Assembly (NCBI RefSeq): GCF_018616375.1
Contig: NZ_JAEQBB010000002.1
Span: 248,001 to 312,000 of the forward strand
From: Exiguobacterium sp. J17977
GTDB lineage: Bacteria > Bacillota > Bacilli > Exiguobacteriales > Exiguobacteriaceae
Reading direction: 5' to 3'
Length of the DNA: 64,000 nt
The notes beneath the pieces were generated by a model, which was not told the DNA's origin, did not search any database, and worked only from the letters and a program-made list of their open reading frames with translations. Shown in pieces: positions 1 to 7,960 of the stretch. The position numbers and the translations under genes were made by a program. The stretch's first letter is position 1. Every line of letters begins with the position of its first letter.

Positions 1-862
1 CGGGTCGATTCGGAAGGCCGAGGGGCGGACCGTCCTCGCCGAGGTCATCCCGACCGTGCAGCCGCTCTATCCGGAAGTGACGAACGCCGAACTCGCTCGG
101 GCGTTCGGGGCTGATATGATCTTGTTGAATATGCTCGACGTGTTCCATCCGTACATAAAGGGTCTCGAAAGCCACGCCTTGTTCGGCAACGTACCGGGTG
201 AGACGATGTCTGACAATCCGATTATGGAATTGAAACGGCTCGTCGGTTTGCCGATCGGGGTCAACCTCGAACCGGTCGACTTCTCCGAGAAATCGGAGGA
301 CATGTATGACGTGAAACAAGGACGGCTCGCGACACGGGAGGCGTTCGCGCGAGCGTCCGAGCTCGGCATCGACTTCATCTGCTTGACCGGCAACCCGAAC
401 ACAGGGGTGACGAACGAGGCAATCGAGCAAGCCATCATCAACGCGCGCCAAGAGTTCGCGGGCGTCATCATCGCCGGGAAGATGCATCAAGCCGGTGTCG
501 GCCGCGTGCTCGATCAAGAGGCGTACGTCCGTTTCGCTGAGGCTGGGGCCGACATCATCTTGATTCCAGCGCCCGGCACCGTTCCAGGCGTCCGCGAAGA
601 TGAATTCTATGAAGTCACGCGCGAGATTCAAGCGTTGAACAAACTCGTCGTCGCCGCCATCGGTACGTCGCAGGAAGGGTCCGATGAGGCGACGATTCGT
701 GACATTGCCTTGTCCTCGAAACGCGGCGGGACCGATCTGTTCCATATCGGCGATGCCGGCTTGTCCGGAATCGCCACACCGGAGAACATTCAGGCGTTAT
801 CAATCGCCATCCGGGGACGGCGCCATACGTATATCCGCATGGCCGCCTCGGTCAACCGCTAA
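1..862 (+). CDS. Conserved TIM-barrel-like protein, 5' end outside window
   Basis: The frame is open from base 2, so the true start lies left of the window and about 286 residues are visible. The sequence has the alternating hydrophobic strand and glycine-loop pattern of a TIM barrel (for example GADMILLNMLDVF, GIDFICLTGNPNTGVTN, GADIILIPAPGTVPG, and DLFHIGDAGLSGIATPENI near the end). From memory it resembles a family labelled DUF7916, often annotated loosely as haloacid dehalogenase-like or PEP phosphonomutase-like; I see no HAD DxDxT motif in the visible part. The reaction is unknown. It converges on the histidine operon and shares a bidirectional terminator with hisE. The family name is tentative; a conserved cytosolic enzyme is likely. 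Confidence 0.6.
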   Translation, partial: GSIRKAEGRTVLAEVIPTVQPLYPEVTNAELARAFGADMILLNMLDVFHPYIKGLESHALFGNVPGETMSDNPIMELKRLVGLPIGVNLEPVDFSEKSEDMYDVKQGRLATREAFARASELGIDFICLTGNPNTGVTNEAIEQAIINARQEFAGVIIAGKMHQAGVGRVLDQEAYVRFAEAGADIILIPAPGTVPGVREDEFYEVTREIQALNKLVVAAIGTSQEGSDEATIRDIALSSKRGGTDLFHIGDAGLSGIATPENIQALSIAIRGRRHTYIRMAASVNR

Positions 863-863
863 T

Positions 864-901
864 CAAAAGGAACGAGGCCACAAACGGCTTCGTTCCTTTT
901 A
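864..901. terminator. Bidirectional intrinsic terminator
   Basis: An A-rich/T-rich flanked stem pairs AAAGGAACGA...GCC with GGC...TCGTTCCTTT across a short loop. It lies between the convergent ends of the left-edge gene and hisE, so it can stop both transcripts. Confidence 0.85.
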
Positions 902-903
902 TG

Positions 904-1212
904 TTACCAGTCAGTGACGTCACGGCGTGGTTTCGCCGGAGTCGTCGTCCCATGTCGTTTGGCGAGGAGCGTCTCGACGTCCTGCAACGATACCCCTTTG
1001 GCGGCGAGCAAGACGAGCAAATGGTACAACAGATCGGCCGACTCTTCGACTAAATCTTCATCGTTCAATGCCGCGATGACGACCTCAAACGACTCTTCTC
1101 CAAACTTTTTGGCAATCTTATCGACACCTTGGTCGAATAGATAAGACGTATATGATCCTTCTTTCGGTGATGCCTGTCGTTCTTGAATCAACTTCTCTAA
1201 TTCGTGAATCAT
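904..1212 (-). CDS. hisE: Phosphoribosyl-ATP diphosphatase HisE
   Basis: Hydrolyses phosphoribosyl-ATP to phosphoribosyl-AMP and pyrophosphate, the second step of histidine synthesis. The product is 102 residues and has the all-helical MazG-like pattern with the acidic metal-binding run KFGEESFEVVIAAL and the helix DLVEESADLLYHLLVLL. I chose the ATG at 1212 because a GGAGGTG site precedes it by about 5 bases and the ATG overlaps the hisI stop (ATGA); a longer frame upstream only reads through hisI. It is the last gene of the operon. In B. subtilis this activity is fused to HisI; here the two are separate overlapping genes. Confidence 0.95.
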   Translation of the reverse strand: MIHELEKLIQERQASPKEGSYTSYLFDQGVDKIAKKFGEESFEVVIAALNDEDLVEESADLLYHLLVLLAAKGVSLQDVETLLAKRHGTTTPAKPRRDVTDW

Positions 1213-1541
1213 CCTTCCACCTCCGTGAAAAAGCAGCTTCGATTTCCGGTATGGCACGTCGGCCCGTTGGCACGGACCCGGACCAACAGCGCGTCTTGGT
1301 CACAATCGACGTGGATGCTCTCGAGTTCAAGCGTATTTCCGCTTGACTCTCCTTTCATCCAGAGTCGCCCTTTCGAACGTGACCAGAACGTGACCGTGTT
1401 CGTCTCAAGCGTCTTCTGAATCGCCTCATCGTTCATGTAGCCTAACATGAGGACGGCGCCATCCTCTGTAGATACGATGATGGCTGGAATCAATCCGTTG
1501 GTGTCGTAACGAACCGCATCGGCAAGTTGTGCTCGCTGCAT
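1209..1541 (-). CDS. hisI: Phosphoribosyl-AMP cyclohydrolase HisI
   Basis: Opens the purine ring of phosphoribosyl-AMP, the third step of the pathway, using zinc. The 110 residues show the family motifs in order: LMLGYMNDEA, FWSRSKGRLWMKGESSGN, the metal-binding VDCDQDALL and the C-terminal CHTGNRSCFF. An AGAGGTGA site lies about 8 bases upstream of the ATG. The start lies 52 bases inside hisF, and the stop overlaps hisE by the ATGA arrangement, so the three genes are probably translationally coupled. It is a stand-alone cyclohydrolase, without the HisE domain found fused in many Bacillus species. Confidence 0.95.
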   Translation of the reverse strand: MQRAQLADAVRYDTNGLIPAIIVSTEDGAVLMLGYMNDEAIQKTLETNTVTFWSRSKGRLWMKGESSGNTLELESIHVDCDQDALLVRVRANGPTCHTGNRSCFFTEVEG

Positions 1542-2257
1542 ACGTGTTTCACCTCTTCCACTGTCGTTTTCCGGTCATGCAAAATCGAGGCGAGTAGCGC
1601 CGCATCGACCTTCTCGAGCGCGTCCACGACATGATTCGCGTTCCCGGCACCGCCAGAGGCGATAATCGGGATATCGACGGCGTCCCGGAGCAAATCAAGG
1701 ATTCTCAAATCGTAGCCGCTCTGTCTCCCATCCTGGTTCATCGACGTGACGAGCAGTTCACCCGCTCCGAGAGCGGCCACTTGCTTCGCCCAATCGACGG
1801 CCCGCAACTCGGTCCGATGTTTGCCACCATACGTATAGACGAAGTATTCATCGTCCTCAAACTTGACGTCGATGGCGATGACGATACATTGTGACCCGAA
1901 CCGATCAGCGGCCTGTTTAATCAAATCGGGTGATTCGACGGCGAGCGTATTGAGGGACACTTTATCGGCTCCGGCCTTTAACAGTGAAGAGATGTCTTCA
2001 AGCGACCGGATGCCACCGCCGACCGTGAGCGGGATGAACACTTTCCGCGCAACGGCACTGACGACGTCGAGCATCGTCTGACGGCGCTCTGTACTCGCGG
2101 TGATATCGAGAAACACAAGTTCATCGGCACCCGAGGCGTCATAATATTTGGCAATCTCGACCGGATCGCCGATATCGCGGAGTGCCACGAACTCGATTCC
2201 TTTGACGACACGGCCGTCTTTCACATCAAGACAAGGGATAATCCGACGTTTAAGCAT
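1490..2257 (-). CDS. hisF: Imidazole glycerol phosphate synthase cyclase subunit HisF
   Basis: Forms IGP and AICAR from PRFAR using ammonia delivered by HisH. It is a 255-residue TIM barrel, close to the usual 250. The two catalytic aspartates are visible: Asp11 in PCLDVKDGRVVKG and Asp130 in IVIAIDVKF. Phosphate-binding glycine loops occur at LTVGGGIRS and near IIASGGAGN. It overlaps hisA by 8 bases upstream and hisI by 52 bases downstream. It works as a heterodimer with the HisH protein encoded two genes upstream. Confidence 0.97.
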   Translation of the reverse strand: MLKRRIIPCLDVKDGRVVKGIEFVALRDIGDPVEIAKYYDASGADELVFLDITASTERRQTMLDVVSAVARKVFIPLTVGGGIRSLEDISSLLKAGADKVSLNTLAVESPDLIKQAADRFGSQCIVIAIDVKFEDDEYFVYTYGGKHRTELRAVDWAKQVAALGAGELLVTSMNQDGRQSGYDLRILDLLRDAVDIPIIASGGAGNANHVVDALEKVDAALLASILHDRKTTVEEVKHVCSEHNLPMRFVTTPTD

Positions 2258-2963
2258 GGCGCGCCTCCCACTCGATCAAGTCATCGAGACTGACTTGGCC
2301 GGAGAGTAGTGCCTTCCCGACGACCGCCTCATCGATGCCGGCCGCTTGAAGTGCTTCGACGTCAGCCTCGGTCGTCACACCGCCCGAGGCGATGAGCGTG
2401 ACCGATACGGCTTCACGGAGCGCCTTCATCCGTTCAAGGTTCGGTCCGTTCAACTTCCCGTCCGATCCGATGTCCGTATAAAGAATCGTCTTGACGCCAC
2501 GGGCAACGAGCCCTTTCGCGGCATCGATATCTTTCAAGTCGGTCGCTTCTTGCCAGCCGTTGACGGCGACGATGCCGTCATAGGCATCGAGGGCGACGGC
2601 GACGCGATCACCGTACTTCGCGAGCGCCCGATCCAAGAAATCTGGGTCCGTGAACGCTTTCGTCCCGAGCAAGACCCGGTCCGCGCCGGTCGCCATGACC
2701 GCGTCGAGCGCTTCCTCGGAACGGATGCCGCCGCCGGTCTGAACGAAGAAACCGCACGTTTTGGCGAAGCGGACGACATCGAGATGTCTCGGTTCGCCAG
2801 CTTTCGCCCCTTCGAGATCAATCAAGTGGAGCATCGGGACACGCCCTTGCCACTCCTTCAATTTCTCATACGGGTCCCCGTACTGTTCTTCTGTATTGAA
2901 ATCCCCTTCTGTCAAGCGGACGATTTTTCCGTCAATCAAATCAATGGCCGGTAGTAATCTCAC
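2250..2963 (-). CDS. hisA: ProFAR isomerase HisA
   Basis: Catalyses the Amadori isomerisation of ProFAR to PRFAR. The 237-residue TIM barrel is a paralogue of HisF. Asp8 (LLPAIDLIDG) and Asp126 (VALDAYDG) fit the acid/base pair, and the phosphate loops are at VQTGGGIRS and LIASGGVTT. The start is GTG at 2963, preceded by AAGGAGG about 10 bases upstream, and lies 23 bases inside hisH. The order hisH-hisA-hisF matches consecutive pathway steps. Confidence 0.97.
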   Translation of the reverse strand: MRLLPAIDLIDGKIVRLTEGDFNTEEQYGDPYEKLKEWQGRVPMLHLIDLEGAKAGEPRHLDVVRFAKTCGFFVQTGGGIRSEEALDAVMATGADRVLLGTKAFTDPDFLDRALAKYGDRVAVALDAYDGIVAVNGWQEATDLKDIDAAKGLVARGVKTILYTDIGSDGKLNGPNLERMKALREAVSVTLIASGGVTTEADVEALQAAGIDEAVVGKALLSGQVSLDDLIEWEARHA

Positions 2964-3528
2964 GTTCGACCGCCTCCTTCCATTCTTTCAATAAACTGAG
3001 TCCAAACGCGCCGCTCTTCTCCGGATGGAACTGCATTCCCGTGACGAGTCCTTTTTGCACGATGGCCGGCACGTCTTCACCCATATAATCGGCAGAGGCG
3101 ATTACATTTACCGGGTCGGTCACGACGTGATACGAGTGAACGAAATAGACGTCCTCGTCTCGCAAAATCGAGTTCCAGCCGACGTGCGGCAGACGTTTCG
3201 CACGCATCCGTTCAACGCGGCCTTCAATCAAACCAAGCCCTTCCGTCGGGATCCCTTCCGTGCTCGACTCGAATAACAGTTGCATGCCAAGGCAAATGCC
3301 AAGGAACGGCTTCTCCTGTGCCGAGCGCTTCAACAACGGAATCAGTCCCGTCTCGTTCAGCGATTGCATCGCCTGCGGGAACGCCCCGACGCCCGGCAGC
3401 AAGATGGCGTCCGCCGCCTCGATGACGACAGGATCGTTCGTGATGGTGACATAACAGCCGATGGCTTGGAGCGCCCGTTCGACGTTGAACACGTTGCCCA
3501 TTCCATAATCGATGACCGCGACCTTCAT
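2941..3528 (-). CDS. hisH: Imidazole glycerol phosphate synthase glutaminase subunit HisH
   Basis: A class I glutamine amidotransferase that supplies ammonia to HisF. The catalytic triad is Cys79 in GICLGMQLLF with His168 and Glu170 in MQFHPEKSG; the oxyanion segment LLPGVGAF is also present. The product is 195 residues, normal for HisH. The ATG at 3528 overlaps the hisB stop (ATGA), so coupling to hisB is likely; a good ribosome binding site is not obvious directly upstream. Confidence 0.96.
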   Translation of the reverse strand: MKVAVIDYGMGNVFNVERALQAIGCYVTITNDPVVIEAADAILLPGVGAFPQAMQSLNETGLIPLLKRSAQEKPFLGICLGMQLLFESSTEGIPTEGLGLIEGRVERMRAKRLPHVGWNSILRDEDVYFVHSYHVVTDPVNVIASADYMGEDVPAIVQKGLVTGMQFHPEKSGAFGLSLLKEWKEAVEREITTGH

Positions 3529-4112
3529 CCTTCAATCAGTCCTTTCGTCGAAGGCAGTCGATTCGATCCGTCTTGCCCGATCGCTTCGGCGAGGGCGCGA
3601 CCGAACGCTTTGAACAGTCCTTCAATCATATGGTGCGAGTTCGACCCGTATAGCACTTCAAGATGCAGTGTCAAGCGAGCGTTCATCGCCACGGCCCGGA
3701 AAAACTCTTCGGCGAGCTCGGTATCAAAATCACCGAGTTTTGGATTTTTAATATCGGCCCGGTAGACGAGGAACGGTCGGCCCGACACGTCGACGACCGC
3801 ACGCGCGAGCGTCTCGTCCATCGGCAAATAACTCGTGCCGTAGCGGCGGATACCGATTTTGTCACCGAGCGCTTGATTGATCATCTGGCCGAGGGCAATC
3901 CCGACGTCTTCGACCGTGTGGTGGGCGTCGACCCACGTGTCCCCTTCGACATGGGCCGTCAAATCGATTTGGCTATGGAATGCGAACAGGGTCAGCATGT
4001 GGTCAAAGAAGCCGACGCCTGTCTTGACGTCACTTTGTCCCGTCCCGTTCAAATCGAGTTTAAGTTCGATGTTCGTCTCTTTCGTCTCTCGTTTCGTCTC
4101 AGCTGTTCTCAA
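3525..4112 (-). CDS. hisB: Imidazoleglycerol-phosphate dehydratase HisB
   Basis: Dehydrates IGP to imidazole acetol phosphate at a di-manganese site. The 195 residues include the paired histidine motifs GFFDHMLTLFAFH, DAHHTVEDVGIALG and SHHMIEGLFKAF. It is the monofunctional form: there is no N-terminal histidinol phosphatase domain as in enteric HisB, which fits the separate hisJ gene. The start is TTG at 4112, with AGAGGTGA about 7 bases upstream, 14 bases inside hisC. Confidence 0.96.
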   Translation of the reverse strand: MRTAETKRETKETNIELKLDLNGTGQSDVKTGVGFFDHMLTLFAFHSQIDLTAHVEGDTWVDAHHTVEDVGIALGQMINQALGDKIGIRRYGTSYLPMDETLARAVVDVSGRPFLVYRADIKNPKLGDFDTELAEEFFRAVAMNARLTLHLEVLYGSNSHHMIEGLFKAFGRALAEAIGQDGSNRLPSTKGLIEG

Positions 4113-5112
4113 GTGAAGTCACCTCTTCTATCGTTTGTTGAAGCAAGCGGTACGCCTCGTCCGTACCGGCACTGACACGAATCCCGTCTGCGAACGCGCG
4201 AACGTGCACGTCTTTTTCAAGGAATCGGGCGGCCCAGGCTTCGCTGTCCGGTGTCTCGACGTATAGGAAGTTGGCACGGCTCGGCAAGACGTTCCCGATC
4301 GGTGCGAGCAACGCCTCAAGCTTTTGTCGCTGCGTTTGATGGAAGTTGATCGACTCATCGATATAATCGGGGTCGTTCAAGACGACAGTCGCCACGGCCG
4401 CACTCAACCCGCTCACATTGAACGGAGAGCGGAACCGGTCAATCTTCTCGATTAAACGCTCGTCGGCAATCATGAAGCCGATGCGCAGATTCGCGAGTCC
4501 GAACGCTTTCGACAGCGTCCGGAGAATGATGACGTTCGCATGCTTCGCCAGGCGGTCTTTGAATGAATCTTCCATCGTGAAATCGATGTACGCCTCATCG
4601 ACGACCAAATACGGGACTCGGCTGGCAATCGCTTCGAGATCATCGAGCGACCACATCTTTCCGGTCGGATTGTTCGGATTCGAGATGAGTACGAGTTTCG
4701 GCCGTTCCGCCTCAATCGTCTCCATCAGCGCCTCGAACGATAGTCCGTTCGCATCCGGCTGCACGAAATTCCCACGGGCGATGTGCGTATATATCCCGTA
4801 CATCGAAAAGTCGGGAATCGGTGCGGCGACGACGTCCTCGGTATCGAGGATGGCCTGACAGAGAATCGCGAGCAATTCATCGCTGCCACTGCCGACCATG
4901 AGTTGTTGTGGGCTTACACCGGCATATGCCGCATAGCTTTGTTTCAACGCCGTCAACTCGTCGACCGGATAATGGCTCAAGTCGAGCGGCAGCTCACGTA
5001 TCGCCGTCTTCAAGCGCTCAGGGAACGCATACTGGCTCTCATTTTGATTCAACGCGTGCCCTTTGACCGCATGCGGGACGTAGCGTGGAATCGATTCATA
5101 GTTCAGTCTCAT
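4099..5112 (-). CDS. hisC: Histidinol-phosphate aminotransferase HisC
   Basis: PLP-dependent transfer of an amino group from glutamate to imidazole acetol phosphate. The 337 residues include the start-proximal LNQNES signature, LISNPNNPTG, the DEAYIDF aspartate region and the PLP lysine Lys202 in RTLSKAFGLANL followed by LRIGF. It is somewhat shorter than the common 350-360 residue forms, but all core motifs are present. The ATG overlaps the hisD stop. In B. subtilis hisC lies in the trp-aro cluster; here it is inside the his operon. Confidence 0.95.
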   Translation of the reverse strand: MRLNYESIPRYVPHAVKGHALNQNESQYAFPERLKTAIRELPLDLSHYPVDELTALKQSYAAYAGVSPQQLMVGSGSDELLAILCQAILDTEDVVAAPIPDFSMYGIYTHIARGNFVQPDANGLSFEALMETIEAERPKLVLISNPNNPTGKMWSLDDLEAIASRVPYLVVDEAYIDFTMEDSFKDRLAKHANVIILRTLSKAFGLANLRIGFMIADERLIEKIDRFRSPFNVSGLSAAVATVVLNDPDYIDESINFHQTQRQKLEALLAPIGNVLPSRANFLYVETPDSEAWAARFLEKDVHVRAFADGIRVSAGTDEAYRLLQQTIEEVTSLENS

Positions 5113-6326
5113 ACGTCCTCCAATCGGACCGCCATCGCCCGGGCGTGGCCGTCAAGTTGTTCTTGTTTCGCGATTCGAATCGCAGCACGTGTGATGCGTT
5201 CATCGAGTTCCGTCATTTGTAGGAACGTCTGGCGCCGGTAAAAATCATCGACCGAGAGTCCGCTCGAGAAGCGGGCCGTTCCGCTCGTCGGCAGGACGTG
5301 ATTCGGTCCAGCGATGTAATCCCCAAACGCCTCCGCCGCTTCATGACCGAGGAAGAACGATCCGCCGTGGCGGATGGCTTGCATGTAGTCTTCCGGGTCG
5401 GCGACGGCGAGTTGGACGTGTTCGGCCGCCATCTCGTTCGCATGACGAATCGCCTCAGCCTTCGTCTTCACGAGGACACCCCCTCGCTTCATCGCCACCG
5501 TCGCGATCTCACGGCGCGGCAGTTCGTCCAACTGTCGGTCCAGTTCTTGTCGAATCGATTCAGCCAACTCCTCTGTCGGAACGAGCGCGAGTGCCGTCGC
5601 TTCGATATCGTGCTCGGCTTGAGCGAGCAAATCGGCGGCAATCCATCTCGGGTTGGCCGTCTCATCGGCGATGATAAGCACCTCTGACGGTCCTGCGACC
5701 GAATCGATGCCGACGATGTGGGACACGAGCGATTTTGCCGTCGCGACATAGGCGTTCCCGGGCCCGACGATTTTATCGACCGGCTGAATCGTCTCGGTGC
5801 CGAACGCCAAGGCGGCCACGGCTTGTGCGCCGCCGACGAGATAGCATTCATCCGCCCCGGCGATTTTTGCTGCAATCAATAACGATAAGTCGATGCCATC
5901 TTGTTTCGGCGGCGTCACCATGACGACCCGTTTCACGCCGGCCACTTTCGCCGGAATGATGTTCATCAACACGCTCGACGGATAGACGGCCGTCCCGCCC
6001 GGCACGTACACACCGACCGAGTCGAGCGGCATGAAACGTCGTCCAAGTCGGAACATCTCGTCTTCATACACGTCGTCTTGGCGTAGCTGGCGCTCGTGGA
6101 ACGTGCGAATCCGTTCGGCCGCGAGCGTCAACGCCTCGGTCAGTTCAGCATATGCTTCAGGTGGTGTGAACGTCGTCAAATCGACCGTTTCGATTTTATC
6201 GACACCGTCAAATTTCTTCGTGAACGCGAGAAGCGCCTCGTCCCCGTTCGACTCCACGGCCTCGAGAATCGGTTTGACCGCTTCCGCCCAGCTTTCTCGC
6301 CGGGTCCGGTTCGTTTCCGTACTCAT
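5109..6326 (-). CDS. hisD: Histidinol dehydrogenase HisD
   Basis: Oxidises histidinol twice to histidine with NAD+ and zinc, the last step. The product is about 405 residues from the ATG at 6326, chosen because AGGAGG lies 7 bases upstream and the ATG overlaps the hisG stop. Visible motifs are VGPGNAYVATAK, DSVAGPSEVLIIAD, LLAQAEHD (zinc-binding Gln/His), AAEHVQLAV and GPNHVLPTSGTARF, ending in the conserved LDGHARA. A frame 11 residues longer lacks its own ribosome binding site. Confidence 0.96.
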   Translation of the reverse strand: MSTETNRTRRESWAEAVKPILEAVESNGDEALLAFTKKFDGVDKIETVDLTTFTPPEAYAELTEALTLAAERIRTFHERQLRQDDVYEDEMFRLGRRFMPLDSVGVYVPGGTAVYPSSVLMNIIPAKVAGVKRVVMVTPPKQDGIDLSLLIAAKIAGADECYLVGGAQAVAALAFGTETIQPVDKIVGPGNAYVATAKSLVSHIVGIDSVAGPSEVLIIADETANPRWIAADLLAQAEHDIEATALALVPTEELAESIRQELDRQLDELPRREIATVAMKRGGVLVKTKAEAIRHANEMAAEHVQLAVADPEDYMQAIRHGGSFFLGHEAAEAFGDYIAGPNHVLPTSGTARFSSGLSVDDFYRRQTFLQMTELDERITRAAIRIAKQEQLDGHARAMAVRLEDV

Positions 6327-6931
6327 TTCGCTTCCTCCTTGCTCAAGCGACGAATCCAAGCCTTCAATTCATCGGGATTGTTGGCGAGAGCCGCCTCACT
6401 CGTGATGAACTTGGCGTTCACCGTGAAAATCGTCTCGTATTCTTCAAGGTCGTTCGCGCGGAGCGTCGCCCCCGTCTCGACGATGTCGACGATGCAATCG
6501 GCGAGTCCCGTGAGTGGTGCGAGTTCGACCGATCCGTTCAACGCGATCACTTCGACGTTCTGTCGCTTCGAGGCGAAGTGAGAGATGGCGATATTCGGAT
6601 ATTTGCTCGCGACTTTCAATTTTTTCGTCCCGTTCTTTCGTTCTTTCGGTCCGCAGACCGCCATACGGCAACGGCCGAATGGTAAGTCGACGACTTCAAG
6701 CACGCCCGGTGTCTTCTCGCGCAAGATGTCTCCGCCGACGACACCGACATCTGCCGCGCCGTGCATGACGTATTTGTAGACGTCATCCCCTTTGACGAAG
6801 ATGAACTCATGCCCGTCGACTTCGACCGTCAGTTCGCGGCCACGCTTTTCGGGCCAAACGGTAAGCCCGACTTGTTCGAAATAGTCTCGGGCCGCTTTCT
6901 CAATGCGCCCTTTGGCAATCGCTACTTTCAT
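6323..6931 (-). CDS. hisG: ATP phosphoribosyltransferase catalytic subunit, short form HisG
   Basis: Joins ATP and PRPP in the committed step of histidine synthesis. At 202 residues it is the short HisG form that lacks the C-terminal regulatory domain and requires HisZ, whose gene lies directly upstream with a 4-base overlap. Features are the start MKVAIAKGRI, the substrate-lobe segment GAADVGVVGGDIL, and the PRPP-binding loop IVDIVETGATLRANDLEEYE (split here only for description). Feedback control by histidine is expected through the HisG-HisZ complex. Confidence 0.95.
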   Translation of the reverse strand: MKVAIAKGRIEKAARDYFEQVGLTVWPEKRGRELTVEVDGHEFIFVKGDDVYKYVMHGAADVGVVGGDILREKTPGVLEVVDLPFGRCRMAVCGPKERKNGTKKLKVASKYPNIAISHFASKRQNVEVIALNGSVELAPLTGLADCIVDIVETGATLRANDLEEYETIFTVNAKFITSEAALANNPDELKAWIRRLSKEEAK

Positions 6932-7851
6932 AAAATCACCTCACCTAACTGTTCTAAATCAAGGGACAGGCCGAACGCCCGTCGCGATTGGCCGAAATGT
7001 CCGTATAGTGAATCATAGCGACCGCCCGAGAGGACGCGCCGTCCGTCGATGCTGCCTGTCACCGTCAATCCTGAATAGTAATCAAAATCACCGGTCTGAC
7101 CAAAGTCGTACGAGACGTTCAAACCGATGGACCGTAAATGTTCGACCGCCCGCTCGACTTCCTCGATTGCAGCCGTCAAGCTTGGCTCAGCGACTTCCCG
7201 TAACTCATCAAGTGCCGAGTCACCAATCAGGAACGGTAATTTCGCGATTAACGGGTATTGATACGTATCGGCGAGTTCTCGGAGCGATTCCAAGTTACGG
7301 AGCGCCAAATATTGGCGTAACGTCCGTTCTGGGATACCGGCCTCGTCCGCCACTGCGGCGACCAAGGCAGCCGATCCAACTTGAATCCGGAGTCCGTCTT
7401 GCGGCAGGACGCGCTCGGTCATACTGAGAAACGAGGCGATCAACTCCATATCTGGAGCGTCCCCGTCAATCCATTCGAGACCGAGCTGTTGACGTTCGTG
7501 CGGCTGTCCCGAGTGCTTCGGGGTACGCCGGTACACGGCACCGGCGTACGCGACACGCATCGGCTCATGACCGTCCGCGAGTTTCCGGGCGATTTGTAAC
7601 GTATAGTCTGGGCGCATGACGAGCAATTCGCCGTCATTCCCGAACAGACGATAATAGGCCGACTCATCGAACAAGGCCAAGTCTTGATAGTGCGAATAAT
7701 ATTCTACGAGTGGCGGTTCAATCACGCTATAGCCGTTTGATTCGGCTCGCTCTAGAAATGATAACATCCACTGCTTCGGACGCAGAACGTCCTCCCCTTG
7801 CAATTCGTGCCATCCTTCCGGGATGGATCCTTTTGTATTAAACCAAATCAT
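6928..7851 (-). CDS. hisZ: ATP phosphoribosyltransferase regulatory subunit HisZ
   Basis: A histidyl-tRNA-synthetase paralogue with no aminoacylation role; it forms the allosteric partner of short HisG. The 307 residues keep class II synthetase-like segments such as VMRPDYTLQIARKLA and the C-terminal SGGRYDSLYGHFG, but the anticodon domain is missing. I prefer the ATG at 7851, with AAAGGGTGA about 7 bases upstream, over a GTG three codons earlier. It is the first gene of the ten-gene his operon. Confidence 0.92.
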   Translation of the reverse strand: MIWFNTKGSIPEGWHELQGEDVLRPKQWMLSFLERAESNGYSVIEPPLVEYYSHYQDLALFDESAYYRLFGNDGELLVMRPDYTLQIARKLADGHEPMRVAYAGAVYRRTPKHSGQPHERQQLGLEWIDGDAPDMELIASFLSMTERVLPQDGLRIQVGSAALVAAVADEAGIPERTLRQYLALRNLESLRELADTYQYPLIAKLPFLIGDSALDELREVAEPSLTAAIEEVERAVEHLRSIGLNVSYDFGQTGDFDYYSGLTVTGSIDGRRVLSGGRYDSLYGHFGQSRRAFGLSLDLEQLGEVIL

Positions 7852-7960
7852 CGATATCACCCTTTACCTTATTATCACTTTACCAAACTAAAGTAGTGTG
7901 TTAAATTTATCAAACCAAGCCGGTGCTGTCAACCGGCGAACTCGAAAGGAATGTCGCCTG
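7852..7960. promoter_or_regulatory. Divergent his operon / hisJ control region
   Basis: The 109-base space between divergent hisZ and hisJ must hold both promoters. An inverted repeat ACTTTA-N6-TAAAGT at 7877-7894 is a candidate operator. For hisJ a plausible sigma-A promoter is TTTACC (7879-7884), 17 bases, TAAATT (7902-7907), which overlaps that repeat. A small GCCGG...CCGGC hairpin lies at 7919-7937. There is no room for a T-box leader and no T-box motif is visible, so control by a repressor seems more likely (inference). Confidence 0.5.

Noticed and set aside
7852-7960. T-box leader for the his operon
   Set aside because: The space is too short and holds no T-box motif or leader terminator. 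The same holds for asnS and aspB.
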